Source: Desulfobacteraceae bacterium (GTDB taxonomy: Bacteria; Desulfobacterota; DSM-4660; Desulfatiglandales; HGW-15). Taken from it: 24,717 nt of DNA. The translations under genes were made by a program, and so were the position numbers. The notes beneath the pieces were generated by a model that worked only from the letters and a program-made list of their open reading frames with translations, did no database searches and had not been told where the DNA came from. Below are positions 1 through 7,751 of this stretch, piece after piece (the first letter of the stretch is position 1; each line of letters begins with the position of its first letter). The stretch covers positions 1 through 24,717 of the forward strand of contig RPPU01000005.1 of NCBI GenBank assembly GCA_003819975.1, given 5' to 3'.

Positions 1-45
1 CCCTGAACCCCATTCAGGTGCGCTACCAGACTGCGCCACGTCCCG
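1..45 (-). tRNA. tRNA-Pro(GGG), 5' part only
   Basis: Read on the minus strand, the sequence starts with the acceptor strand CGGGACG, then a D arm (GCGC-loop-GCGC). An anticodon arm follows, with stem CCTGA/TCAGG and loop ATGGGGT, giving anticodon GGG. The opening C and the D-arm sequence are typical of bacterial tRNA-Pro. The variable loop, T arm and 3' end lie beyond the left edge of the window. Confidence 0.9.
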
Positions 46-60
46 ACATAATGCCCCTGT

Positions 61-88
61 ATATTACAATTAGCATCTCTCTTGTCAA
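61..88 (-). promoter_or_regulatory. sigma-70-type promoter for tRNA-Pro
   Basis: On the minus strand a perfect -35 TTGACA (plus positions 83-88) is followed after 16 bp by TAATAT (plus 61-66). The tRNA 5' end lies 15 bp downstream, as expected for a short tRNA leader. The -10 matches the consensus at four of six positions. Confidence 0.6.
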
Positions 89-282
89 GGTTAAAAAACA
101 AATAGATCAAAACCCCCGATAAAATAATAGCATTATATTTAAATAAACGACAGCCCTAATGTAATGATTTGGGACACTCCTTTTTTAGAAAAAGATTGAA
201 TCCTTACGGATTGTAATGTTATGTTGATGGAAGAAACCATTGAATCTCCGCGGGTTGCCATTGAGTTTTTAATTGAGATGAT

Positions 283-1638
283 ATGACCAAACTTTCCAAT
301 ATCCTCATCATTGATGACGATGATTTTTTTAACGCCTCCCTTTCCGATTTCCTTTCCCAAAAAGGTTTTCGCGTGCAGGTCGCCTTGAACGGCAAACAAG
401 GGATCGAGGGTTTTGAAGCGGAGCCCGGCTCACTCGTTTTGCTGGATCAGGAATTGCCGGACCAATCCGGAGTCGAGGTATGCAAAAAGATTCTTGAAAT
501 TAATTCAGCTACAAAAATAATTTTTATGAGCGCCTACGCCTCCATTCCTTATGCGGTCGAGGCGATGCTGGCCGGAGCCTTTCATTATCTATCCAAGCCG
601 TTTGAACTGGAAGAACTTTTGCTGCAAATCAAAATGGCCGCCAAGAATGTCCGGCTGGAGGGCAAGCTTAGAGTTCAGGATTATCAAAGCGAAAAAGAGA
701 AACAAGAAAAAAAACTGATCGGATCATCCGATCTAATGAAAAGGATCCGCGAGCAGATCAAACTGGCCGCAAGCTCTGATGCCCATATTTTGATTACCGG
801 CGAAACCGGTGTGGGTAAGAATGTAATAGCCCGGGAAATCAGCCAGTTACAACCAACCCGCAAAGAGCCTTTCCTGACCATCAACTGTGCCGCCATTCCG
901 GAAAATTTAATGGAATCCGAGTATTTTGGATATGAAAAAGGGGTTTTCACCGGCGCGGACCAAAGGCGCGAAGGAATTTTTGAACTGGCCGACGGCGGGA
1001 CTCTGGTTTTGGATGAAATCAGTGAAATCCCCATGCATCTTCAAAGCAAATTATTGACCGTATTGGAAGAGCGTTGCATTCGCCGTATCGGCGGCCGTAA
1101 TATCATTCCGATTGATGTAAAAATCATAGCGACAACCAATCAACCCTTGGAAGCGGCCATAAAAAACAAGACATTTCGACAGGATCTTTACTATCGGTTG
1201 GCGGTTTTTAATATTCATGTTCCCTCCTTGCGCCAACACTCGGAAGATATTCCGGAGCTGGCCGAATATTTTATTCATGGGTTTTCCCGCACCCCTTTGA
1301 AGATTCCGGAAAAAGATATGGAAAAAATGGTGAATTACACCTGGCCCGGAAATGTTCGGGAGTTGCGGAATATCATAGAACGTTCCGTGATTTTAAGATT
1401 GGATAACGAAATCAAGCCGGCCAATCTTTTAACTCAGAAGGATCAAAGCGACGATGCAGCGCATGGTCCCATATCCCATTCTCCGGCGACCGACTTTTTA
1501 CCCATAGAAAAAGTCATCGCTCACCATATTAAAGCCTGTCTTAAAGTCTGCAACGGTAATAAAAGCCTTGCTGCCAGAAAATTAGGCATCTCTCTTTCCA
1601 CGCTCAAACGCAAATTAAATGATATTGCTTCAAATTAA
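283..1638 (+). CDS. NtrC-family sigma-54-dependent response regulator
   Basis: This 451-residue protein is a phosphorylation-controlled transcription activator of the NtrC class. The order is a receiver domain (about 5-120; acidic pocket D11-D13, phosphoacceptor D55, conserved S83 and K105), an AAA+ sigma-54 interaction domain (about 146-375; Walker A GETGVGKN at 173-180, Walker B GGTLVLDE at 238-245), and a Fis-type helix-turn-helix at the C-terminus (425-447). The loop that contacts sigma-54 reads GVFTGA (220-225) instead of the usual GAFTGA. Length and architecture are normal for the family. It is the first gene before a sigma-54-type promoter at 1888-1903, so it probably controls the cluster starting at 2012. 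No cognate kinase is adjacent upstream; the kinase at 2012 is a plausible partner. The ribosome binding site is weak. Confidence 0.93.
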   Translation: MTKLSNILIIDDDDFFNASLSDFLSQKGFRVQVALNGKQGIEGFEAEPGSLVLLDQELPDQSGVEVCKKILEINSATKIIFMSAYASIPYAVEAMLAGAFHYLSKPFELEELLLQIKMAAKNVRLEGKLRVQDYQSEKEKQEKKLIGSSDLMKRIREQIKLAASSDAHILITGETGVGKNVIAREISQLQPTRKEPFLTINCAAIPENLMESEYFGYEKGVFTGADQRREGIFELADGGTLVLDEISEIPMHLQSKLLTVLEERCIRRIGGRNIIPIDVKIIATTNQPLEAAIKNKTFRQDLYYRLAVFNIHVPSLRQHSEDIPELAEYFIHGFSRTPLKIPEKDMEKMVNYTWPGNVRELRNIIERSVILRLDNEIKPANLLTQKDQSDDAAHGPISHSPATDFLPIEKVIAHHIKACLKVCNGNKSLAARKLGISLSTLKRKLNDIASN

Positions 1639-1753
1639 TATTCTTTATCTTTAAAATAAATCAATATATGGTTTATAATCATAAATAAATAATGCAAATT
1701 GTGTTTCACAGTCATAACATCTCTATTTAATCTCTAAAAACGGCATTAATAAG

Positions 1754-1800
1754 TGAATCATTTTGAATAATGTGGTTCATTTTGACCTATCTATTTTGAA
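1754..1800. promoter_or_regulatory. candidate upstream activator site (repeats)
   Basis: Three near-direct repeats lie about 90-150 bp upstream of the sigma-54-type promoter: TCATTTTGAA (1758-1767), TCATTTTGAC (1777-1786) and CTATTTTGAA (1791-1800). An imperfect dyad TGAATCA (1754-1760) / TGGTTCA (1773-1779) overlaps the first two. The distance suits enhancer sites for an NtrC-type activator. The region is A+T rich, so chance similarity is possible. The rest of 1639-1878 shows no gene. Confidence 0.3.
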
Positions 1801-1878
1801 CGGTTTATGCTTACATGTATCACACAATATAGCATAATAATGTGTTTATTCAGATACTTAATATAATTAAAATTCTTC

Positions 1879-1909
1879 TTGACAAAATGGTATGCTTCTT
1901 GCTTATAAT
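1879..1909 (+). promoter_or_regulatory. overlapping sigma-70-like promoter
   Basis: TTGACA (1879-1884) and TATAAT (1904-1909) both match consensus perfectly but are 19 bp apart, longer than the optimal 17. The element physically overlaps the sigma-54-type promoter, so the two polymerase forms could compete. The 19-bp spacer makes strong constitutive activity doubtful. Confidence 0.4.
1888..1903 (+). promoter_or_regulatory. sigma-54 (-24/-12) promoter of the signalling cluster
   Basis: TGGTATGCTTCTTGCT has the GG (1889-1890) and GC (1901-1902) dinucleotides exactly ten bases apart, with TGG at -24 and TTGCT at -12, as required for sigma-54 polymerase. It lies about 110 bp upstream of the first cluster gene and directly follows a gene for a sigma-54 activator. 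That context makes a chance match unlikely. Confidence 0.75.
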
Positions 1910-1917
1910 GCATACCA
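1888..1917. repeat. 8-bp-arm palindrome at the promoter
   Basis: TGGTATGC (1888-1895) and GCATACCA (1910-1917) form a perfect inverted repeat with a 14-base centre. Its left arm coincides with the -24 element and its right arm falls just past the -12 element, over the expected start site. It could be an operator for a dimeric repressor or a structured RNA start. Which of these applies cannot be told from sequence. Confidence 0.5.
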
Positions 1918-2011
1918 AGTACGCAATATATGCTTATAAAATTTTACACCATTCCTTGTGTTTACAGGTTCATTAGGTTCGATTTTTCTATTTTAATTGA
2001 TTGAGGTAATC

Positions 2012-2719
2012 GTGCACTTACGGCCTGACAACATTGAAATGATTGACAACCTGGAACAAATTCTTTCCACTTTACGGCACGAACTAGGTAATTCCGTGAA
2101 TTCCATTAAAGTTACGCTGGATGTCTTGCAGCAAAATTACGACGACTTCGATGATGAAAAAGTCAAACATTACCTAAAAAGAAGTTCCGAAGCGATTGCC
2201 CGGCAGCAAAAGCTGATTGAAGCCATGAAATCCTACGGTAAATTCAATGCCACTATGCAGCAGGAATTCGCCTTTTTGAATTTCTGGAACCGATTGATCA
2301 GTGCAACCGAAAATCGCTTAAGGGATAAGCAAATTCAATTTCAATATAACCATGAAATCGGATCGTGTTTCGTTCATGCGAATGAAATTGCGCTTCACCA
2401 GGCTATTGACAATCTCCTGGATAATGCGATTGAGGCTCTTGAAAACCGGATGAATCCCACTATAGAGATGAAAGCCCTGGATAAAGGGGACCGGTTGTTC
2501 ATTATGATCAAAGATAACGGACCCGGCATTAAAGAACAGGATATGCCTAAAATCTTTACCCCTTTGTTTTCAAACAAACCGGGCAAAATGGGCATGGGTT
2601 TACCCATTGCCCTAAAACTGGTATCAAGGATGAACGGCAGTATTGAAATCGACAGTACCGTGAATCAAGGAACGGAAGCCAAGTTATGGCTTAAACAAAT
2701 TATTTATAATAAACAATAA
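2012..2719 (+). CDS. sensorless histidine kinase
   Basis: A 235-residue soluble protein consisting only of kinase core. The DHp helix carries RHELGN with the phosphoacceptor H23. The ATPase domain shows the N box (DNLLDNAIEAL), the G1 box (DNGPGI), an F-box-like KIFTPLF and the G2 box (GMGLPIA). There is no signal peptide, membrane segment or PAS domain, so input must come from another protein. The start is taken as GTG at 2012, preceded by GAGGT at 2003-2007; an in-frame TTG at 1997 has no ribosome site. It is the first gene behind the sigma-54-type promoter and is followed 27 bp later by a Roadblock gene. Likely phosphorylation targets are the receivers at 283, 8804 or 10350. The pairing is inferred. 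Confidence 0.88.
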   Translation: MHLRPDNIEMIDNLEQILSTLRHELGNSVNSIKVTLDVLQQNYDDFDDEKVKHYLKRSSEAIARQQKLIEAMKSYGKFNATMQQEFAFLNFWNRLISATENRLRDKQIQFQYNHEIGSCFVHANEIALHQAIDNLLDNAIEALENRMNPTIEMKALDKGDRLFIMIKDNGPGIKEQDMPKIFTPLFSNKPGKMGMGLPIALKLVSRMNGSIEIDSTVNQGTEAKLWLKQIIYNKQ

Positions 2720-2746
2720 AATTCAAACGTAAAGGAAGGCTTAAAA

Positions 2747-3139
2747 GTGACCTATACACTTGGACAAGAACAGCTTGATGGTATCGAGGAAACCCTTCGA
2801 CAAGATATCATGAGTCTGGGCGTGCATTGCGCCTTATTACTCGATATGTCGGGTAATATTATTTCGCATATTGATAATGGCGAAAGGAAGCATGATGTCT
2901 ATTCGCTGGCTGCTCTGGCTGCCGGTAATTTCGGAGCCGTTAGCGCGATGGCGAAAATTATTGGCGAAGGAGAATTCTCCCTCCTTTTTCATAAGGGCAA
3001 GAGGGAGAATATGCATTTCAGCAAAATCATGAACGATTTTTTGCTGGCCACTATCTTCGGTAAAGATGTCTCTTTAGGCTTTTTACGTCTCAAAGTGGCC
3101 GACGTCAGCGAAAAAATACAAAAAATTCTTGAATCTTAG
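2747..3139 (+). CDS. Roadblock/LC7-domain protein (MglB-like)
   Basis: A 130-residue protein made of one Roadblock/LC7 domain. The pattern of an N-terminal helix, ALLLDMSGNIISHID, a central helix rich in alanine (LAALAAGNFGAVSAM) and a final strand plus helix fits the family. Roadblock proteins bind small Ras-like GTPases; in Myxococcus, MglB is the GTPase-activating partner of MglA. The gene lies directly upstream of an MglA-like GTPase, which supports that role here. The start is GTG, with AGGAAGG 7-13 bases upstream. It is shorter than Myxococcus MglB and lacks an obvious C-terminal extension. GTPase-activating activity itself cannot be read from the sequence. Confidence 0.85.
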   Translation: MTYTLGQEQLDGIEETLRQDIMSLGVHCALLLDMSGNIISHIDNGERKHDVYSLAALAAGNFGAVSAMAKIIGEGEFSLLFHKGKRENMHFSKIMNDFLLATIFGKDVSLGFLRLKVADVSEKIQKILES

Positions 3140-3212
3140 CTGAACGATTCGTTCCCCGGTATTTTTCCTGTTCGTTAATGAAAATCGATTTTTTGAAATG
3201 AGGTGAATTCTT

Positions 3213-3818
3213 TTGGCTTTCGTCAATTTAAAAACTAAGACCATTCAAGTAAAAATTGTATATTACGGTCCGGGCCGCGGCGGTAAAACGACCAACCTGG
3301 AATATATTTACACCAAATTTAACAACCGCATAAAGACCGAAATGGTGACCATCAAAACCCATGGTGACCGTACGCTTTTTTTTGATTTTCTCCCTTTTGA
3401 TATCGGTCAAATAAAAGGTTATGACGTAAAAATTCAGCTTTACACGGTGCCTGGCCAGGTTAAATATAATGCCACCAGAAGATTGGTTTTAAGAGGCGTA
3501 GACGGAATTGTGTATGTGGCTGATTCGATGGCTATGCGTCGGGAAAAAAACATCCTTTCTTTGAAAAACCTTGAAGAAAACCTTCATACCTACAACAAAA
3601 GTATTTTTAAAACCCCGTTGGTTCTTCAATACAACAAAAGGGATCTGGCCGAACAACATATTCCGCTTATCCCTTTTGAAGTGCTGGAAAAAGACCTCAA
3701 CTCCAAATTGAAAGCGCCGTCTTTCGAAGCAAGCGCCGTTAAGGGGACTAACGTAGTCCAAACCATGAAAAAAATCATTTTATTAACAATGGCTTCTTTG
3801 GAAAAAGAGCTAAAATAG
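3213..3818 (+). CDS. mglA: MglA-like small Ras-family GTPase
   Basis: A 201-residue cytoplasmic GTPase closely resembling Myxococcus MglA, the switch that sets the leading cell pole and recruits motility machines. Visible features are the P-loop GPGRGGKT (19-26), the switch I stretch DRTLFFDFLP (52-61), TVPGQ (78-82) with the MglA-specific threonine in place of the Ras aspartate, and the guanine-specificity motif NKRD (141-144). R53, T78 and Q82 fall at the same residue numbers that I recall for Myxococcus MglA. The start is TTG, chosen because GAGGTGA sits six bases upstream and the protein then begins like MglA (MAFVNL). It lies between a Roadblock gene and an acidic protein gene. The annotation as an MglA homologue is secure; a motility role is inferred. 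Confidence 0.93.
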   Translation: MAFVNLKTKTIQVKIVYYGPGRGGKTTNLEYIYTKFNNRIKTEMVTIKTHGDRTLFFDFLPFDIGQIKGYDVKIQLYTVPGQVKYNATRRLVLRGVDGIVYVADSMAMRREKNILSLKNLEENLHTYNKSIFKTPLVLQYNKRDLAEQHIPLIPFEVLEKDLNSKLKAPSFEASAVKGTNVVQTMKKIILLTMASLEKELK

Positions 3819-3836
3819 CAGGAGGAAGAGTTAATT

Positions 3837-4721
3837 ATGGAACGTAACAACTCCGTAACCAGCGAATTGGAATCTCGTTTGGAAGATCTTTTTGGCAAAG
3901 ACGAAGAATCGACTTTCATCAAAGATGATGTCTCGTTTGACAACTCTGCCCTCAACGATTTAAAAGCCATTGTTCTTTCCATTGATTGGGAGATTAACGA
4001 CGAGATCATGGATCGCTTTATCGCTCAAGTTGATAATCTTAAGGAGTCCTATAAAGAGGATAAAGTGGTCATTTTATTTTTTCAACTCCTGCGTTCGGTC
4101 GCCAAATACATTAAAAACAATAAATCCGACTCGCATCCCGACGCAACCCGACTGTTGAATTCAACCTACAATGGCCTCGAAAAAGTTTTAGTGTCTCAAG
4201 ATCTATCCGGCTCACAAAAAGAGAAATTACTGCTGAGCGAGATTAAAAATTTTAAAACGCTGAAAAAAGGAATTGCCGCGAAAAAAGCCGCTCGAGCTCA
4301 AGCGGTAAAAAGCAAAATAGCGGTTGAACCGTTGATGATGGAAGAAGACGAAGACGACGAAGGGGATGAAACCCAAATGAACATTCCCGTAAAAACGGCG
4401 TCGGTGCCCAAAGCAGCTTTATTTCAAGAACCGGCGGAAGAAATTGAATTTAACGCGGAGCCGGAAGAAGAGCTTGAAATCGAATTCGATTCAAAGGCAG
4501 AAGCAGATGTTGAAGAAGAAATTGTCGAGAAAAAACCGGCGTCCATTAAAAAGCCGGATAAACCGGCGGTTGAATTTCGGCCCGACACTCAACTCGAGGA
4601 AACAGGAAAATTATCCCCACATGAGGCCTTTGCCATCGCCTTAGAAGAAATCAAACAAGTGATCAAAACCGAATTCCAGGCCTTAAGGGCCGAATTAAAA
4701 CTATGGCGGGAAGGTTCATGA
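3837..4721 (+). CDS. acidic protein of unknown function following mglA
   Basis: A 294-residue protein that I do not recognise. The N-terminal part (about 1-155) looks helical, with the pattern ALNDLKAIVLSIDWEIND near residue 40. The middle (about 165-255) is a very acidic, low-complexity linker rich in E, D, K and P. The end is an amphipathic helix (IKQVIKTEFQALRAELKLW). There is no signal peptide or membrane segment. It has a strong AGGAGG ribosome site and starts 19 bases after the mglA-like gene, so it is co-expressed with it. Acidic linkers with terminal helices are common in scaffold and polarity proteins, so an adaptor role is possible but unproven. Confidence 0.8.
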   Translation: MERNNSVTSELESRLEDLFGKDEESTFIKDDVSFDNSALNDLKAIVLSIDWEINDEIMDRFIAQVDNLKESYKEDKVVILFFQLLRSVAKYIKNNKSDSHPDATRLLNSTYNGLEKVLVSQDLSGSQKEKLLLSEIKNFKTLKKGIAAKKAARAQAVKSKIAVEPLMMEEDEDDEGDETQMNIPVKTASVPKAALFQEPAEEIEFNAEPEEELEIEFDSKAEADVEEEIVEKKPASIKKPDKPAVEFRPDTQLEETGKLSPHEAFAIALEEIKQVIKTEFQALRAELKLWREGS

Positions 4722-4854
4722 ATTTTAGGCAGTACTCATCACAGAAAAGCAACATAAGTGAAATGGAGCAAAAAAACCTTATCCGACTTATTTGCAGGTC
4801 TTGAATGAATAACAACTCTTATGCAGTCTGTTTTTATTATTGGGAGGTCATATA

Positions 4855-5325
4855 ATGGATATTCTGTCCAGCGACATCTCCACAATGGTATTTAAACGCA
4901 TCATTAAAAAGAACGTTGGGGAAGTCTCCCTAGATGGACAAGTGCTGGCGCTTTTACTGGAGTTAGACGGTAAAAAACGTGTCAGCGTTATTGCCAAAAA
5001 TATGGGGTTAAATCTTTCCACGATCAAAGCGTACATCACCAAACTCCTGCAGTTGAACCTGATCGAGCTGGCCGAAGATGCAACTCCCATGCTCGATAAA
5101 GATTTTTTTGAATACCTGAATGCCCAGTTATCTTTAGCCACCGGCCCCATCGCGCGTGTATTGATTGAAGATGCGGTAGCTGATTTAGAACACACGTTGG
5201 CTCGCTTTCCGAGCCATCGCGCTGCTGAACTCGTAGATATCCTCTCGAAACAAATCCAACGCGACAAACAGCGTGTCGAATTTAAGCAAAATATGATTAA
5301 AAAAATCAACGAGAAGGGATATTGA
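4855..5325 (+). CDS. small winged-helix-like protein, possible DUF8082-type C-terminus
   Basis: A 156-residue soluble protein. Residues about 20-75 resemble a winged helix: DGQVLALLLELDGKKRVSVI, then a helix-turn-helix-like NLSTIKAYITKLLQLNLIEL. The C-terminal half (about 95-156) is helical, with GPIARVLIEDAVADLEHTL and a pattern that reminds me of the DUF8082 domain found with signalling proteins; that match needs a profile search. Start at ATG 4855 with GGGAGGT just upstream; an in-frame TTG at 4840 is less likely because it precedes this ribosome site. It may bind DNA, or use the wing only for protein contacts as many signalling proteins do. Confidence 0.78.
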   Translation: MDILSSDISTMVFKRIIKKNVGEVSLDGQVLALLLELDGKKRVSVIAKNMGLNLSTIKAYITKLLQLNLIELAEDATPMLDKDFFEYLNAQLSLATGPIARVLIEDAVADLEHTLARFPSHRAAELVDILSKQIQRDKQRVEFKQNMIKKINEKGY

Positions 5326-5408
5326 CGGTTGCGATGATCTTTTCTCCGATGGCAAATAACTTTTAATTTTAGCTCTTATTTAATAAATATTTATACAGGA
5401 GTCTTACG

Positions 5409-6575
5409 ATGAAAATCACATGTGAAGGCTGCAATAAAACCTATAACATAGACCTTGAAAAAATGGAATACCCGCAAGTCAAATCCAAATGCAAAGCTTG
5501 CGGTGAAACCATAATCATCACGAAGCCTTCCTCCGACACAGACGACTCACCTTCTTCTTTTAATATGGACGAAAATGATTTTTCCGGACTCGATACCGCT
5601 TCTGAAGCCTTTGAACCTCCTCCAATTAGTTCTTCTTCTGATGAAATCAACCTGGGAGACACACCGTCGGAATTTTCAGCAGCCCGGACAAATAAGCAAT
5701 TACGTTTCGGCCTACGTAGCCGCTTATTTGTTTTTTTCTTTCTGATTCCGATCATTTTAATCGCGGTGGAAGGATATTTTTATCTGCGAAATTTCAACGA
5801 CCTTTCTTTAAATTTAATCAGCCAGAGCACCGATGCCGTTAAAAAATTAGCCGAACAGATCATTGCTGAAAAAGCTCATGCCGTTGCCGGCCAGGTGCGA
5901 TTATATCTTGAAAGCCATCCCAGCATGCAACCGGAACAGTTTTATAAAGATGATTATTTTAAGACTTTAGCCATGCAACAGGTCGGTAAAACGGGCTATA
6001 CGGCCATGCATGTCGCCGAAGATAAAGACAGTGGGGCTTATACGAATTGGATTCATTCTAATCCGGCCGTTGTCGGTACGGATTTAAGAAATTTGAGCAG
6101 TAAACTCCCTAAATTTTGGGCTATTCTTAGCGTCGGTAAAAATGGTAAAGAGTCTAGTGGTTATTATGACTGGCTAGAAAAAGACGGAAGCTACCGATCA
6201 AAATTTATGGTCTGTACCCCGGTTATCGGCACCCCTTATTATGTCGCGGCTACGACTTATATGGACGAATTTACGGTGGAAATCGATCAAATGAAGACAA
6301 GTGCCCGCCTAACCAGCAAACAAACACAAAATAACATTATCTACATTTCTCTCATTATTTTAATCCTGATCGGCTCCATCACTTTCTGGTATGGACGTAG
6401 TTTGACGTCAAAGATAAAATCGTTGACCGATCTGACCGAAAGAATCAGCGTTGGCGACCTGGAAGCGGAAATTATTATCAAATCCAACGATGAAATCGGC
6501 GATTTGGGTAATGCCATTAGTCGTATGCAAGATAGTATTCGTATTTCCATTGAACGATTGCGCCGACGTAAATAA
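5409..6575 (+). CDS. zinc-ribbon / Cache / HAMP membrane sensor without output domain
   Basis: A 388-residue membrane protein. It opens with a small cytoplasmic zinc ribbon of the MJ0042 type (C5-x2-C8 and C28-x2-C31), then a low-complexity acidic/serine linker (about 40-95). A first membrane helix follows (about 106-126), then a periplasmic Cache-like ligand domain (about 130-305, ending in a typical YYVAATTYMDEF), a second membrane helix (about 308-330) and a HAMP domain (about 331-383). The protein stops right after HAMP. It therefore resembles a chemoreceptor or kinase sensor with no methyl-accepting, kinase or cyclase module. The signal must pass to a separate protein, possibly a kinase of this cluster. 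The domain calls are secure by pattern; the ligand is unknown. Confidence 0.87.
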   Translation: MKITCEGCNKTYNIDLEKMEYPQVKSKCKACGETIIITKPSSDTDDSPSSFNMDENDFSGLDTASEAFEPPPISSSSDEINLGDTPSEFSAARTNKQLRFGLRSRLFVFFFLIPIILIAVEGYFYLRNFNDLSLNLISQSTDAVKKLAEQIIAEKAHAVAGQVRLYLESHPSMQPEQFYKDDYFKTLAMQQVGKTGYTAMHVAEDKDSGAYTNWIHSNPAVVGTDLRNLSSKLPKFWAILSVGKNGKESSGYYDWLEKDGSYRSKFMVCTPVIGTPYYVAATTYMDEFTVEIDQMKTSARLTSKQTQNNIIYISLIILILIGSITFWYGRSLTSKIKSLTDLTERISVGDLEAEIIIKSNDEIGDLGNAISRMQDSIRISIERLRRRK

Positions 6576-6623
6576 CCGAACAGGTCTGATCATTTTCAAA
6601 TTTAACGGATAACGAGGTTTGCG

Positions 6624-7658
6624 ATGATTCTTTTACCGATTGGCCAAAAAATTCAAGAAAATTTAAATACCTACTATTTAAATATTGAGAAGCTCATTGA
6701 ACATTATCAAGGCGAACTGGGAACCGGTTCTGTTTATTTCCAATCGGTCAGAGCCGAAGGGGCTATCTATTTCGATAAAGATGAAATTTTAAACGCCATT
6801 TTAGAGAGCAAAGAAGAAAAAATCGACGGCCTCAATGCGGTCAACCATTTGATTAAATTGGCTTCTGAACAAAATTTTGCCGTAAAAATCTACCAATTGG
6901 ATCCCGAGCATATCTATTTTTGGGCCAATCTCGCTAATGCCAAAGATATCTATAAAGGCCTTAGCACGGAATTTACCGACCTTGAAGGTCTGATCAAAAA
7001 AATGTCTTCGGAAAACCTGACCGGGTATATTGATGTCCTCATCAGCAAAAGCAACGAGAGCGGTTTCGTTTTCTTTAATAGCGGACAAATTATCGGCGGC
7101 TCCTATTCCTGGAAAAAAGGCGAATTGGACGATTCGGCAACCGGCTGGAAAAAACTAGTTGAAAAAACGAAATCTTCAGGCGGTACTTTTAATGTCAGAA
7201 GCATTAACATCCCTAATAAAATTCAAAAAATGGAAAAAGTTGAATTAAAAAAAGCGAAACCGGCTGCCGTGACGGTTGCAGAACCCAGACCGAAAACTCC
7301 TGAGCCTAATCCGGCGGCAACCGTCGCTCTTTCCATGCAATTAGAAGGATTATTGGATATTTTTGAGAGGACCATAAAATCCAATAAAAAAATTAAAAAG
7401 GATTTTGATACGGTTTTAAAGAAAAAATTCCTCGAAAAAGTGGAAAAATATCCTTTTCTGGACCCCTTCTCCGGTGATTTTAAATACTCCAATAAAAAAA
7501 TAACTTTCAACGCGAAAATACCTGAACAGTCATTATCCGGCGCCATTTATGAATCGATCATGGAATTAGCTAAAGAGCTGGAGATTTCCGATCATTTTCT
7601 TTCAACCATAAAACCTTGGTCTCAAAAATATTCTATTGAACTTTCAAATTATGCTTGA
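6624..7658 (+). CDS. DUF4388-like signalling protein of unknown function
   Basis: A 344-residue soluble protein. Residues about 110-200 resemble the DUF4388 (PatA N-terminal-like) domain: a helix, then LTGYIDVLIS, GFVFFNSGQIIGGSYS and a following helix. A lysine/proline-rich linker (about 210-235) leads to a C-terminal domain (about 240-344) with KYPFLDPFSGDFKYSNKKI, which I recall as a recurrent tail in DUF4388 proteins but cannot name. The N-terminal about 100 residues are unassigned. The gene starts at ATG 6624, after a weak GAGG about seven bases upstream. A related DUF4388-like segment occurs in the receiver protein at 8804, suggesting both work in one pathway. Confidence 0.8.
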   Translation: MILLPIGQKIQENLNTYYLNIEKLIEHYQGELGTGSVYFQSVRAEGAIYFDKDEILNAILESKEEKIDGLNAVNHLIKLASEQNFAVKIYQLDPEHIYFWANLANAKDIYKGLSTEFTDLEGLIKKMSSENLTGYIDVLISKSNESGFVFFNSGQIIGGSYSWKKGELDDSATGWKKLVEKTKSSGGTFNVRSINIPNKIQKMEKVELKKAKPAAVTVAEPRPKTPEPNPAATVALSMQLEGLLDIFERTIKSNKKIKKDFDTVLKKKFLEKVEKYPFLDPFSGDFKYSNKKITFNAKIPEQSLSGAIYESIMELAKELEISDHFLSTIKPWSQKYSIELSNYA

Positions 7659-7751
7659 GAGAAATTATTCCACCTTGTTTCTTCAGATGCTTTATTTCAC
7701 GAATGGATTTAAATAGTTCTATTCTTTTTTTTTAGGAATATCAATTTAAAA

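Noticed and set aside
4848..5309. A 153-codon open frame on the minus strand
   Set aside because: It mirrors the winged-helix-like gene, which has a strong ribosome site and fits the operon direction. The antisense frame has neither.
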